This document shows, one piece after another, positions 1 to 8,956 of a stretch of 64,000 nucleotides of DNA. A program made the position numbers and the translations under genes. The DNA is taken from the NCBI RefSeq assembly GCF_026013415.1, contig NZ_JAPDOK010000002.1, positions 372,001-436,000 of the forward strand. Reading direction: 5' to 3'. The notes beneath the pieces were generated by a model. It was not told the origin of the DNA. It saw nothing but the letters and a program-made list of their open reading frames with translations, and ran no database searches. The DNA comes from Sphingomonas caeni (GTDB taxonomy: Bacteria; Pseudomonadota; Alphaproteobacteria; Sphingomonadales; Sphingomonadaceae). Within the stretch, counting starts at the first letter, position 1. Every line of letters begins with the position of its first letter.

Positions 1-114
1 AGGGGCTCGGGTGTGCGGTGGAAAGCGCGGGTATCGCGCTTGCATGGCGCTTGGGGCTTTGCTAGGGGCCCCGCTCTTACCAGCCTCCGGCGCTTGTCCG
101 GCAGGGTTTCACGT

Positions 115-201
115 GCGGTCGTGGCGGAACTGGTAGACGCGCAACGTTGAGGTCGTTGTGGGCGAAAGCCCGTGGAAGTTCGAGTCTTCTCGACCGCACC
201 A
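115..201 (+). tRNA. tRNA-Leu(GAG)
   Basis: An 87-nt class II tRNA including an encoded CCA at 199-201. The acceptor stem pairs GCGGTCG (115-121) with CGACCGC (191-197). The anticodon stem CAACG/CGTTG closes the loop TTGAGGT, so the anticodon is GAG, reading CUC/CUU leucine codons. A long variable arm and the T-arm GTTCGAGTC are visible. No recombinase or duplicated 3' end lies nearby, so there is no sign that it serves as an integration site here. Positions 1-114 hold no gene that I can identify. Confidence 0.95.
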
Positions 202-300
202 TTTGAAACAAATCGCTGCAAGGGCAGAGGCATTCCGGGAACCGGAATTCCCCTACCTTTGCCGCGCGTCTTTGCTAGAGCGGCGCGGGGAGGAACCGGC

Positions 301-1230
301 GTGGCATCACCGTTCGACATTGCGATCATCGGGTTCGGCAAGATCGCGCGCGATCAGCATGTGCCGGCGATTCTGGGGAGCGAACGCTTCGCGCTTGCGG
401 CGACCGTGGACAGCCACGGGCCCGGCCTCGACGGCGTACCGCACTTCCGGTCGCTCCAGGCGCTGCTCGAATCCGGCGTGAAGGCCGATGCGGTGGCGGT
501 GTGCACCCCGCCGCAGGTGCGGGGGCAAATCGCGCGTCAGGCGATCGCGGCGGGGCTGGCGGTGCTGCTCGAAAAGCCGCCCGCCGAGACGCCGGGCGGG
601 TTCGCCGCGCTGAAGGCGCTGGCCGGACGCGCGGGGGTGCCGCTGTTCACCGCCTGGCATTCGCGCTTTGCGGCGATGGTGGGTGAGGCGAAGGCGTGGC
701 TGGCGGGCAAGACCGTCATCGCCGGCCGGATCAGCTGGCGCGAAAGCGCGCGCAAATGGCATCCGGGGCAGCGCTGGCTGTGGGAGGCCGGGGGCCTGGG
801 CGTGTTCGATCCGGGGATCAACGCGCTGTCGATCCTGACCGAGTTGCTGCCCGATCCGGTGGTCGTCACGTCTTCTGCGTTCGAGGTGCCGAGCAACTGC
901 GCCACCCCGATCGCGGCGACGATGACGCTGGAGAGCGGCGATGCCGTCATTGCCGTTGACCTCAACTTTCTCGAGGAACATGGCGAGGTGTGGGAGCTCG
1001 AGCTGACCACCGATGGCGGCACGCTGCTGCTGTCGCGCGGCGGCGCGGCGCTCTCGATCGACGGCGCGCCGGCGAAGACCGCCCTCGATACCGAATATGC
1101 CACGCTCTACGCGCATTTCGCCGACTTGCTCGATCGCGGCGAGAGCGACGCCGACCCGGCGCCGCTCGGTCTCGTCGCCGACGCGTTCCTGATCGCCGAG
1201 ATCAGCCCGGCCGAACCCTATCACGATTGA
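301..1230 (+). CDS. Gfo/Idh/MocA-family sugar dehydrogenase (D-galactose 1-dehydrogenase-like)
   Basis: A 309-aa NAD(P)-dependent oxidoreductase. The N-terminal Rossmann fold begins IAIIGFGKIARDQH, and the family's catalytic lysine motif appears as LLEKPPAET near residue 93. The C-terminal half is the alpha/beta substrate domain. Family members of this length include bacterial galactose/arabinose 1-dehydrogenases, which oxidise aldoses to lactones. The symporter next door fits a sugar-oxidation role, but the exact sugar is inferred. I chose the GTG at 301 because GGGGAGGA (287-294) lies 6 nt upstream; an in-frame ATG at 172 would run through the tRNA. No signal peptide, so cytosolic. Confidence 0.8.
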   Translation: MASPFDIAIIGFGKIARDQHVPAILGSERFALAATVDSHGPGLDGVPHFRSLQALLESGVKADAVAVCTPPQVRGQIARQAIAAGLAVLLEKPPAETPGGFAALKALAGRAGVPLFTAWHSRFAAMVGEAKAWLAGKTVIAGRISWRESARKWHPGQRWLWEAGGLGVFDPGINALSILTELLPDPVVVTSSAFEVPSNCATPIAATMTLESGDAVIAVDLNFLEEHGEVWELELTTDGGTLLLSRGGAALSIDGAPAKTALDTEYATLYAHFADLLDRGESDADPAPLGLVADAFLIAEISPAEPYHD

Positions 1231-1357
1231 TCGGGCGGCCACCAAAAGGTCCCGCAACTTCGCACCATTGGTGACCTTTGGCAGAGGGGAAATTGCGCAT
1301 TTCGGGAGCGGTGCAGGTGCACGGCCCCATCCCGGAAGCTGCCAGCCTTGTCAAAGA

Positions 1358-1375
1358 GCGGCCCCTAGGGGCCGC
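1358..1375. terminator. perfect 18-bp palindrome between convergent genes
   Basis: GCGGCCCCTAGGGGCCGC is self-complementary over 18 bp. It sits in the 192-bp gap between the 3' ends of the dehydrogenase (+) and the symporter (-), so a bidirectional transcription stop is plausible. Neither side has a clear T-run, so the terminator role is inferred. The rest of the gap (1231-1422) holds no convincing gene. Confidence 0.35.
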
Positions 1376-1422
1376 CCAACGCAAGCAGGCGAAATCCTAC
1401 ATTTCAAGCCGAAAGGCCTGCC

Positions 1423-3051
1423 TCACCACCAGGTCGCGTAGAGCGCGACCAGGATCAGGATGACGCCCGCCCCCGCCACGTTGAACACGGTGGGCGTCCT
1501 GAAGCTGACGCCCTCCATCGAGACGATATTCTTCTCCTTGCGGGCGGGCGCGGCCAGCGAGACCAGTACCGCGAGCGCGAGGCTGACGAGGAAGACGAAC
1601 AGCATCCGGTTCATGAAGGCGGCGAGGAAATCGTTGAGCCAGCCGGGCAACCAGGGCGCGGGGACCGCCTTTTTGAGCAAGGTCGAGAGGCCGACCGACG
1701 TGAAGGCGGCGACGATCGCCCCCGCTTCGGTCGCCTTTTTCCAGAACAGGCCGAGCAGGAAGATCACGGTGATGCCGGGCGTGAAGAAGCCCGAGAATTC
1801 CTGGATGAACTTGAACGCCTGGTCCGACTGACCGATCAGCGGGCGCGCCGCGACGATCGCGATCAGGATCGCCATGGTCGCGACGATGCGGCCGACCAGC
1901 ACGAGGTGCTTTTCCTGGCCGACGCTGCCCGTATCGTCCTCCGCCCGCGTCGCGATGCTGCGCGCCTTGGCGTAGAGATCGAGCGTGAAGATCGTCGCGA
2001 TCGAATTGATCTTGGAGGCGGTCGAGGCGACGATCGCCGCGACCAAAGCCGCGAAGACGAGCCCGAGCAGTCCCGAGGGCAGCAGCGCCATCATCGTGGG
2101 GTAAGCCTCGTCCTTGCTCGGCAGCCCGGGCGCGAGCACCACCGCGGCGATGCCCGGCAGCACGATGATCACCGGCATCAGCAGCTTGAGATAGGCCGCG
2201 AACACCACGCCCTTCTGCGCCTCGCCGATATTCTTCGCGGCGAGCGCGCGCTGGATGATATACTGGTTGAACCCCCAATAGCTGAGGTTCGCGATCCACA
2301 TGCCGCCGACCAGCACGGCGATGCCCGGCAGATCGTTGTAGAAGGGATTGTCCGGGGTCAGGATCATGTCGAAATGATCGGGGACCTTGGCAGTCAGCGC
2401 CTGGAAGCCCGCGATCACGCCAGCGCCGCCGCCGATCTGGTTTAGCGTGAGATAGGAGACGACGAGGCCGCCGAGCACCAGCAGCGTCACCTGGACGATG
2501 TCGGTCAGCGCCACCGCCTTGAGCCCGCCATAGGCCTGGTAGAGCAAGGCGAACAGGCCGAGCGCGATCAGCGCATAATCCTGGTTGACCCCCGCCACCT
2601 TGTGGACCGCGATCGAGCCGAGCCAGATGATCGAGGTGAGGTTCACGAACACATAGAGCGCGAGCCAGAACACCGCCATCAGCACCGGCAGCACCTTGCC
2701 GTAACGCTGCTCGAGGAATTGCGGCATGGTGTAGATCTTGTTGGCGAGGAAGATCGGCAGGAAATATTTGCCGACGATCAGCAGCGTCAGCGCCGCCATC
2801 CACTCGTACGAGGCGATCGCCAGCCCCAGCGCATAACCCGAGCCCGACATGCCGACGATCTGTTCCGCGGAGATGTTCGCCGCGATCAGCGAGGCGCCGA
2901 TCGCCCACCAGGGCAGCGACTTGGAGGCGAGGAAATAGTCGCTCGAATTCTTTTCGTGGCCGGCCTTTTCGCGGCTCACCCATTGGGCGAGGCCGAAAAT
3001 GCCGATCGCATAGACGATGAGCACGATCAGATCGATGGTAGCGAGCGTCAT
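1423..3051 (-). CDS. Sodium/sugar symporter of the SSS family (vSGLT-like)
   Basis: A 542-aa inner-membrane protein with about 14 hydrophobic segments. It contains the family stretch WWAIGASLIAANISAEQIVG near residues 48-67, and the later stretch VAAIVASTASKINS found in the Na+-binding part of SSS carriers. Closest in style to Na+/galactose or Na+/glucose transporters (vSGLT, SglT), so it probably imports a hexose with sodium. A good ribosome site (GGGAGGGGA) lies just ahead of the ATG. It is divergent from the TonB-receptor-like gene across a 225-bp gap that contains TTGTC-N9-GACAA (3118-3136), a possible operator. The exact sugar cannot be read from sequence. Confidence 0.85.
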   Translation of the reverse strand: MTLATIDLIVLIVYAIGIFGLAQWVSREKAGHEKNSSDYFLASKSLPWWAIGASLIAANISAEQIVGMSGSGYALGLAIASYEWMAALTLLIVGKYFLPIFLANKIYTMPQFLEQRYGKVLPVLMAVFWLALYVFVNLTSIIWLGSIAVHKVAGVNQDYALIALGLFALLYQAYGGLKAVALTDIVQVTLLVLGGLVVSYLTLNQIGGGAGVIAGFQALTAKVPDHFDMILTPDNPFYNDLPGIAVLVGGMWIANLSYWGFNQYIIQRALAAKNIGEAQKGVVFAAYLKLLMPVIIVLPGIAAVVLAPGLPSKDEAYPTMMALLPSGLLGLVFAALVAAIVASTASKINSIATIFTLDLYAKARSIATRAEDDTGSVGQEKHLVLVGRIVATMAILIAIVAARPLIGQSDQAFKFIQEFSGFFTPGITVIFLLGLFWKKATEAGAIVAAFTSVGLSTLLKKAVPAPWLPGWLNDFLAAFMNRMLFVFLVSLALAVLVSLAAPARKEKNIVSMEGVSFRTPTVFNVAGAGVILILVALYATWW

Positions 3052-3276
3052 GATTCCCCTCCCAGGAGCCGCCCAGATTTTCTCTGGTGCAACTCTGTTT
3101 CACGTCAATCGCCGTCTTTGTCGAGCGATTTGACAACGCTGGCGGATTCGCCCGAATGATGCGGCGCTGCAATTTTTCCGCAAACTGGCGTAATTATGCG
3201 ACAAGTTCCGGCCAGTACCGCCGGGATCCGGCAGGGCAGGGCCTTCGCGCCGTGGCGTTGGGAGTTTGGGACGGCG

Positions 3277-6141
3277 ATGACGAAGACGGGGCTCAGGCTT
3301 GGCTGCGCGCTCGGGGTGCTGGGGATCGGATTGACACCGGTGGCGGCGTTCGCGCAGGCGCAGGCGGCTCCCGCACCCAGTCCGGCCCCCACGCCCAAAC
3401 CGACGCCTACGCCCAGGCCTTCGGCCGATGAGAATGACGAGGACATCATCGTCACCGGCGAGATTCGCGGCGCGGTGCCGGGTGATATCAAGCCCGAGGT
3501 GACGCTCAATTCGGCGGACGTGCGCGCCTATGGCGTCAGCAGCATCGCCGATCTGGTGACCGAGCTCGGACCCCAGACGCGCAGCTCGCGCGGACGCGAC
3601 GGCGGCGGGCCGGTGATCCTGCTCAACGGGCGTCGCATCTCGAGCTTCGCCGAGCTGCGCGACCTGCCGGTCGAGGCGATCGAGCGCACCGACATCCTGC
3701 CCGAGGAGGCGGCGCTCAAGCTCGGCTATCGTGCCGATCAGCGCGTGGTGAACATCGTGCTGCGCCCGCGCTTCCGCGCGATCACCGTCGAGGCGGGGGG
3801 CGGCATGCCGACCGCGGGGGGCAATTCGAACGTCCGCGCGCAGATCGACATCCTCAAGATCAACCGGCGGGGGCGGATCAACCTCGACGTCACCTATAAC
3901 GGCAATTCGGGCCTGCTCGAGAGCGAGCGCGACGTGGTGCCGACTACCACGTCCCTGTTCGATTTCCGCGGCAATGTGACCGCGCCCGGCGGCAGCGGCG
4001 AAATCGATCCGGCGCTGAGCGGGCTGGCAGGCACGCCGATGACGATCGCCGGGGTGCCCGGTTCGGCCGCCACGGGGGCGCCGACGCTCGCAAGTTTCGC
4101 GAACAGCCCGCGCAACACCAGCGACGTCTCCTCCTATCGCACCCTGGTCGCGCCCAGCCAGCAGCTCTCGATCGGCGGCACATGGAGCCCGACCATCTCG
4201 CCCAAGGTCAGCGCCTCGTTCAACGTGCGGCTCGACGCCAATGACCGCCAGGCGCTGCTCGGGGCGCCGGGGGTGACGCTCCAGCTCCCGAACGGCAATC
4301 CCTATTCGCCCTTCACGCGGGGCGTGCAGCTCTCGCGCTATGCCGACGGCCAGCTGCCGCTCCAGCGGACGAGCAACAACCGCACCGCGCATCTGGGCTT
4401 TACCGTCAATGGCGACGCGCTGCCGTGGCGCTGGTCGGTCACCGGCAATTACGACCGCGTGACTTCGCGCTCGCTGACCGATACGGGCATCGACCCGACG
4501 CTGATGCAGGCGCGGCTGACCGCGAACGATCCGGGCTTCAATCCGTTCGGGCCGATCCCGCTCGGCTTGCTTGGGACCCGGCCGCCGGACCTGTCCCGCT
4601 CGGCCTCGAGCGTCGGATCGGTCGATGCGCTGGTCAACGGCCCCATCGCCAAGCTGCCCGGCGGCGACATCTCGATCGCGCTCAGGGTGAGCGGGCGGAC
4701 CACCGATTTCGACAGCGCGTCGCTGCGCGCCGGCGTCTCGCGCCAGGGCAGCGTCTCGCGCGATATCGGCAGCAGCCAGCTCAATATCGATATCCCGATC
4801 TCGAACCGCCAGCGCGGCGGGCCGACCGCGATCGGCAATTTCTCCTTGAACGCCAATATCGAGGTCGAGCAGCTTTCGGACTTCGGGACGCTGCTCACCA
4901 CCGGCTATGGCGCGGTGTGGAGCCCGGTGCCCGCGGTCAGGATCATCGCCTCGGTCACCGACGAGGATGGCGCGCCCAGCCCCAACCAGCTCGGCGATCC
5001 GGCGGTCCTCACGCCGTTCACGCGCGTGTTCGACTATGTTCGCGGCGAGACCGCCGAGATCACCTCGATCAGCGGCGGCAATCCCAACCTGACCGGGGAC
5101 AGCCGCCACGTGATGAAGATCGGCGTCAACATCTCGCCGATCAAGGATTCGCCGCTCAACATCAGCGCCGACTATGTGAAGAGCACCACCCGCAACCAGA
5201 TTTCGGGCTTTCCGAGCCCGAGCGCGGAGATCGAGGCGGCCTTCCCCCAGCGCTTCGTGCGCGATGGCGGCGGGCGGCTGGTGAGCGTCGATTATCGCCC
5301 GATCAATTTCCAGCGCGCCGATCATGAGGAGCTGCGCTGGGGGATCAACTGGTCGGCGCCGCTCGGATCGTCGATCGAGAAACAATTCCAGCGCCGGCGC
5401 GAGCAATATGAGGCCGAGCGCGAAAAGGCCGCGCGCGAGGGGCGCCCGCCGCCCCCCAATCCGTTCGTGCGGCCGGGGCAGCAGGGCCGCCAGGGTCAGG
5501 GCGGGCAGGGTGGCCAGCAGCCCCCGCCCCAGCAACGCCAGGGCTTTTTCGGCAACGGCGGCGGCGGTGGCGGCGGTGGCGGTGGCTTCCGCGGGGGCGG
5601 CGGCGGCGGAGGTCGTGGCGGATTCCAGCTCGGCGGGCCCAACGGCCTGCTCGCCGGGCGCATCCAGCTCAGCCTCTACCACACCATCCATTTCCGCGAG
5701 AGCGTGGTGATCGGGCCCGGCCTGCCGGTGCTCGACCTGCTCAACGGTTCGGCGACGGGCAGCCGCGGCGGCCAGCCGCGGCACGAGGTCGAGGCACAGG
5801 CCGGCATCTCGAAGGACGGCTATGGTGTTCGCCTGATCGGCAAATGGCAGAGCGGGACCGAGGTGCGCTCGGGCACGCTCGGCAGCGGCAACACGCTCGA
5901 TTTCTCGCCGCTCGGCACGCTCAATCTGCGCGCATTCATCGATCTCAGTCAGCAGATCCGGCTGGTGCGCAAGCATCGCTGGCTGCTGGGCACGCGGGTG
6001 ACGCTGTCGGTCGACAACATCTTCGACGCGCGGCTGCGCGTGACCGATCAGAATGGCGTGGTGCCGCTCAGCTATCAGCCCGACCTGCTCGATCCGCAGG
6101 GCCGGGTAATCCGGATCAGCGTGCGGAAGCTGTTCTTCTAG
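3277..6141 (+). CDS. TonB-dependent-receptor-like outer membrane protein with Gly-rich insert
   Basis: About 954 aa. I chose the ATG at 3277 because it begins a signal peptide (MTKTGLRLGCALGVLGIG, cleavage after AFAQA); the frame is open further upstream to 3196. After a Pro/Ala linker comes DIIVTGE and a plug-like region (residues about 60-190, with PVILLNGRRISS and IERTDILPEEAALKLGY), then a long beta-rich domain ending VRKLFF, a terminal Phe typical of outer membrane barrels. Residues about 705-790 are a low-complexity insert rich in Pro/Gln, then Gly and Arg. No ligand can be named; the divergent symporter suggests a carbohydrate. The 3' end overlaps the convergent motB by 26 bp. Confidence 0.7.
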   Translation: MTKTGLRLGCALGVLGIGLTPVAAFAQAQAAPAPSPAPTPKPTPTPRPSADENDEDIIVTGEIRGAVPGDIKPEVTLNSADVRAYGVSSIADLVTELGPQTRSSRGRDGGGPVILLNGRRISSFAELRDLPVEAIERTDILPEEAALKLGYRADQRVVNIVLRPRFRAITVEAGGGMPTAGGNSNVRAQIDILKINRRGRINLDVTYNGNSGLLESERDVVPTTTSLFDFRGNVTAPGGSGEIDPALSGLAGTPMTIAGVPGSAATGAPTLASFANSPRNTSDVSSYRTLVAPSQQLSIGGTWSPTISPKVSASFNVRLDANDRQALLGAPGVTLQLPNGNPYSPFTRGVQLSRYADGQLPLQRTSNNRTAHLGFTVNGDALPWRWSVTGNYDRVTSRSLTDTGIDPTLMQARLTANDPGFNPFGPIPLGLLGTRPPDLSRSASSVGSVDALVNGPIAKLPGGDISIALRVSGRTTDFDSASLRAGVSRQGSVSRDIGSSQLNIDIPISNRQRGGPTAIGNFSLNANIEVEQLSDFGTLLTTGYGAVWSPVPAVRIIASVTDEDGAPSPNQLGDPAVLTPFTRVFDYVRGETAEITSISGGNPNLTGDSRHVMKIGVNISPIKDSPLNISADYVKSTTRNQISGFPSPSAEIEAAFPQRFVRDGGGRLVSVDYRPINFQRADHEELRWGINWSAPLGSSIEKQFQRRREQYEAEREKAAREGRPPPPNPFVRPGQQGRQGQGGQGGQQPPPQQRQGFFGNGGGGGGGGGGFRGGGGGGGRGGFQLGGPNGLLAGRIQLSLYHTIHFRESVVIGPGLPVLDLLNGSATGSRGGQPRHEVEAQAGISKDGYGVRLIGKWQSGTEVRSGTLGSGNTLDFSPLGTLNLRAFIDLSQQIRLVRKHRWLLGTRVTLSVDNIFDARLRVTDQNGVVPLSYQPDLLDPQGRVIRISVRKLFF

Positions 6142-7099
6142 CGTCGGGCGGCAGCGCCGGCTGGCGCATGCCGAGCCCCGGGCGTGACGGCGTGTTGAAG
6201 CCGTTGCCCGCCTTGCGATAGAGCAGGGTGATCGAGACGCGGCGGTTGCGCGGATCGGCCGGGTTGGCCTCGATCATCGGCTCGCGGTCGGCGACGCCTT
6301 CGATCCGCTCGAAGCGCACCTCGGGAACGCCCGCCGCGAACAGCCGGCGCCGGGTCGCCTCGGCGCGGCCGCTCGAGAGCATCCAGTTGTTCATATTGTT
6401 CGGGTCGCCATAGCCGAGCGAATCGGTGTGGCCGCGGATCATGATCGGGTTTTCCATGCCGCTGATCGATTCGCCGATCAGCCCGATCAGCGTGTTCGCC
6501 TCGGGGACGAGCGCGGTCGTGCCGAGATCGAACATCGAATAATTGGCGTCGTCGATCAGGTCGATTCGCATCCCGTCGCGCGTCGGCACGAAGCGGACAT
6601 GCTTGGCGAGCTTGGCGAGCGACGGCGTCTGCGCCATGCGCTGCTGCACGCGCTTGCTCATCTCGCTGAAATTCTTCTGGTCCATCGCGGTCAGCGCACG
6701 CTGGTCCTTGAGCGTGCCCTTCTCGCCGGTGCCGACATCCTTGCCGCCCTCGCCGCCGACGGGGACGGTGAGCGACTTGGTGCCGGTCTGCGAGGCCTTG
6801 CTCGGATAATTGTCCTGGCTGTTGATCGCGTCGCCGCCCAGGATGCCGTTCGAACCCGCGCTGTTCTGCTTGAGCTCGACCAGGGTCGGCGCGAAATAGT
6901 CGGCGAGCGCCTTGCGCTGCTTCTCGTTGGTCGCGCCCAGCAGCCACATCAGCAGGAAAAAGGCCATCATCGCGGTCACGAAATCGGCATAGGCGACCTT
7001 CCAGGCGCCGCCATGGTGGCCGCCATGCCCCTCGATATAGACCTTCTTGTAGATGATCCGCGGGGGCTGGTTCGAGCCGTGCGGTGCACGCCCGGCCAT
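6116..7099 (-). CDS. motB: Flagellar motor stator protein MotB
   Basis: A 327-aa stator subunit that anchors MotA to peptidoglycan. The single membrane helix carries the proton-binding Asp in KVAYADFVTAMMAFFLLMW (Asp39), the pattern of proton-type MotB. The C-terminal half is an OmpA-like domain with GHTDSLGYGD, the RAEATRRRL segment and the closing NRRVSITLLY, all intact. It starts 1 nt after motA and is the last gene of the flg-mot run. Its 3' end overlaps the end of the convergent outer membrane gene. The window has a second, quite different stator pair at 17085-18271. Confidence 0.95.
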   Translation of the reverse strand: MAGRAPHGSNQPPRIIYKKVYIEGHGGHHGGAWKVAYADFVTAMMAFFLLMWLLGATNEKQRKALADYFAPTLVELKQNSAGSNGILGGDAINSQDNYPSKASQTGTKSLTVPVGGEGGKDVGTGEKGTLKDQRALTAMDQKNFSEMSKRVQQRMAQTPSLAKLAKHVRFVPTRDGMRIDLIDDANYSMFDLGTTALVPEANTLIGLIGESISGMENPIMIRGHTDSLGYGDPNNMNNWMLSSGRAEATRRRLFAAGVPEVRFERIEGVADREPMIEANPADPRNRRVSITLLYRKAGNGFNTPSRPGLGMRQPALPPDARRTASAR

Positions 7100-7100
7100 C

Positions 7101-7964
7101 TTACCTGCCCCTCAGGCCGTCGAACACCTCGCCGAAATTCGGCTGGTTGCTATGGGCGATGCCCGAGCGCGCCGCCTCGATCACCAGCGGCTGCGGGTGA
7201 CCGTGGAGCGAGGCGATGATGATCTGCTTGACGACATGATAGATGGCGCCGTCGGCCTCGATCACCTGCTTGAGGCGGCTCGCGAGCGGGCCGATCAGGC
7301 CATAGGCGAGCAGCACGCCCAGGAAGGTACCGACCAGCGCCGAGCCGATCATCGCGCCCAGGATCGCGGGCGGCTTGTCGATCGAGCCCATCGTCTTCAC
7401 GACGCCGAGCACCGCCGCGACGATGCCGAGCGCGGGGAGCGCGTCCGCAAGGCTCTGGAGCGTGTGCTGCGGCCCTTCCACCTCGTGGTGATGGGTCTTG
7501 ATCATATTGTCCATCACCTCCTCGACCGCGTGCACGTCGAGCGTGCCCGACGAGACGACGACGAGGCGGAGCGTATCGGCGATCAGGTTAACCAGGGTAA
7601 GATCGGCGAGCAGGCGCGGATATTCGGCGAAGATCGCGGAGGATTTCGGATCCTCGACATGCGGCTCGAGCGCGATCGGCCCCTCGGTCCGCAGCATCTT
7701 CATCAGCTTCGAGACGAGGAAGATCGTGTCGAGATAATCCTGCTTCTTGTATTTGGCGCCCTTGAGCACCTTCACGAAGCCGCCGCCGAGCGCCTTCAAC
7801 TCCTTCATCGAGTTGCCGATGATCAGCGAGCCGAGCGCGGCGCCGCCGATGATCAGCATCTCGTGCGGAATCGCTTCCATCACGGGTCCAAGCGCGCCGC
7901 CGGTGATCGTGAAACCACCGAAGACCATCACCAGAAGGACAACGAGACCGATTATCGGAAACAT
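7101..7964 (-). CDS. motA: Flagellar motor stator protein MotA
   Basis: A 287-aa, four-helix stator subunit; MotA-MotB form the ion channel that turns the rotor. TM1 is near residues 1-24 and TM2 near 30-50; TM3/TM4 lie in the ALGIVAAVLGVVKTMGSI and LGVLLAYGLIGPLASRL region near residues 170-220. Length matches the long MotA type (E. coli-like, about 290 aa). It lies 107 bp downstream of flgL, with GCCGATCA in the gap on the coding strand resembling a sigma-28 -10 element. I found no matching -35, so a separate promoter is uncertain. Confidence 0.95.
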   Translation of the reverse strand: MFPIIGLVVLLVMVFGGFTITGGALGPVMEAIPHEMLIIGGAALGSLIIGNSMKELKALGGGFVKVLKGAKYKKQDYLDTIFLVSKLMKMLRTEGPIALEPHVEDPKSSAIFAEYPRLLADLTLVNLIADTLRLVVVSSGTLDVHAVEEVMDNMIKTHHHEVEGPQHTLQSLADALPALGIVAAVLGVVKTMGSIDKPPAILGAMIGSALVGTFLGVLLAYGLIGPLASRLKQVIEADGAIYHVVKQIIIASLHGHPQPLVIEAARSGIAHSNQPNFGEVFDGLRGR

Positions 7965-8071
7965 GGCGCTTGCGAATTCCCCCGAAGCCCTGATCGGCCC
8001 CCGCTATTGAACGACCGTTTCGCCCGAACTTTCAGCCAAAACCCGTCGCGATATGATTAACGGCGCGCCCT

Positions 8072-8956
8072 TCAGCGCAGATAATCGAACAGCGACATGC
8101 CGGAGAGCTTGGTAAAGCTCGCCTGGGTCGCCTGAAGCACGGTGAGCGTCTTCTGCAGCTCGGCCACCGCGCTTGGAATATCGGTATCCTCGATTGCGGT
8201 GCGGCTCTCCTCGCGGGCGATCGCAGCGTCGGTGAGCCGGTCGGCCTCGAGATCGAGCCGCGCGCCGCGCGCGCCGACCGAGGCGCGGGCCGCGGCCACG
8301 TCCGCCAGATTGTCCTTGAGCCCGTCGAGCGCGCCGCCCACCGCCGCGCGGATGTCGCCGCCGGTATTGAGCGCATCGGTCAGCGACTTGAGCGTCGCGA
8401 ACATGTCGCCGAACGCGCGGTCGCCGGTGATCGTCGCCTGGACGCTGCTATGGTTGTTGATCGGGATCTCCGACGGCGTACCGGCGCCGACAAAGCTGAT
8501 CGTGCCGTCGCTGGCGCGGTCATAGGCGGTGTCGCCGGTGCTGCTGCCGAACAAGGGCTGGCCGCGCACGTCCTTGGTGTTGGCGAGCGCATAGAGATCG
8601 TCGGTAATCGCCGACAGCGACTGCGCGATCGCGACGCGATTGTCGTCGCTCAGCGTGCCGTTGGCGGCCTCGACGGTCAGCTCGTTCACGCGCTGGAGCT
8701 GGGTCTCGATGCTCGCGAGGGTCGTATCGGTTTGCCCCAGCAGCCCCTGCGCCAGCTTGACATTGGCGGCGTTGGTCAGGTCGTCGGCCTTGCCGCGCTT
8801 GAGCCCGTCGAGCCGCAGATAGGCGGCCGGGTCGCTCGAGGGCGCGGTGAACTTGTTGCCCGTCGCGATCGAGGTCTGGATCGCGTCGGCCTTCTCGGTC
8901 AGCGTCGCCATCAGCGAGGTCGGCCGCGCGAACATCTGGGACGTGGCGATGCGCAT
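8072..8956 (-). CDS. flgL: Flagellar hook-filament junction protein FlgL (HAP3)
   Basis: A 294-aa flagellin-like junction protein that joins FlgK to the filament. The N-terminus (MRIATSQMFARPTSLMATL) and the C-terminal helix ending LTKLSGMSLFDYLR-like match the flagellin/FlgL D0-D1 pattern. Central residues GQPLFGSSTGDTAYDR resemble the FlgL core. The ATG overlaps the flgK stop by one base (TAATG), so the two are translationally coupled. Length is normal for FlgL. Confidence 0.9.
   Translation of the reverse strand: MRIATSQMFARPTSLMATLTEKADAIQTSIATGNKFTAPSSDPAAYLRLDGLKRGKADDLTNAANVKLAQGLLGQTDTTLASIETQLQRVNELTVEAANGTLSDDNRVAIAQSLSAITDDLYALANTKDVRGQPLFGSSTGDTAYDRASDGTISFVGAGTPSEIPINNHSSVQATITGDRAFGDMFATLKSLTDALNTGGDIRAAVGGALDGLKDNLADVAAARASVGARGARLDLEADRLTDAAIAREESRTAIEDTDIPSAVAELQKTLTVLQATQASFTKLSGMSLFDYLR

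Noticed and set aside
115..201. tRNA-Leu as attachment site of an integrated element
   Set aside because: No integrase, no repeat of the tRNA 3' end, and no change in base composition downstream.
172..300. N-terminal extension of the dehydrogenase from ATG 172
   Set aside because: It would start within the tRNA; GTG 301 has an excellent ribosome site and begins directly at the Rossmann fold.
3100..5976. A 958-codon open frame antisense to the receptor-like gene
   Set aside because: Arg/Ala/Asp-rich shadow typical of GC-rich DNA; no domain, no ribosome site, and it runs through a well-supported gene.
7965..8071. Own promoter for motAB
   Set aside because: GCCGATCA looks like a sigma-28 -10, but there is no -35 at the correct distance; kept only as a remark.
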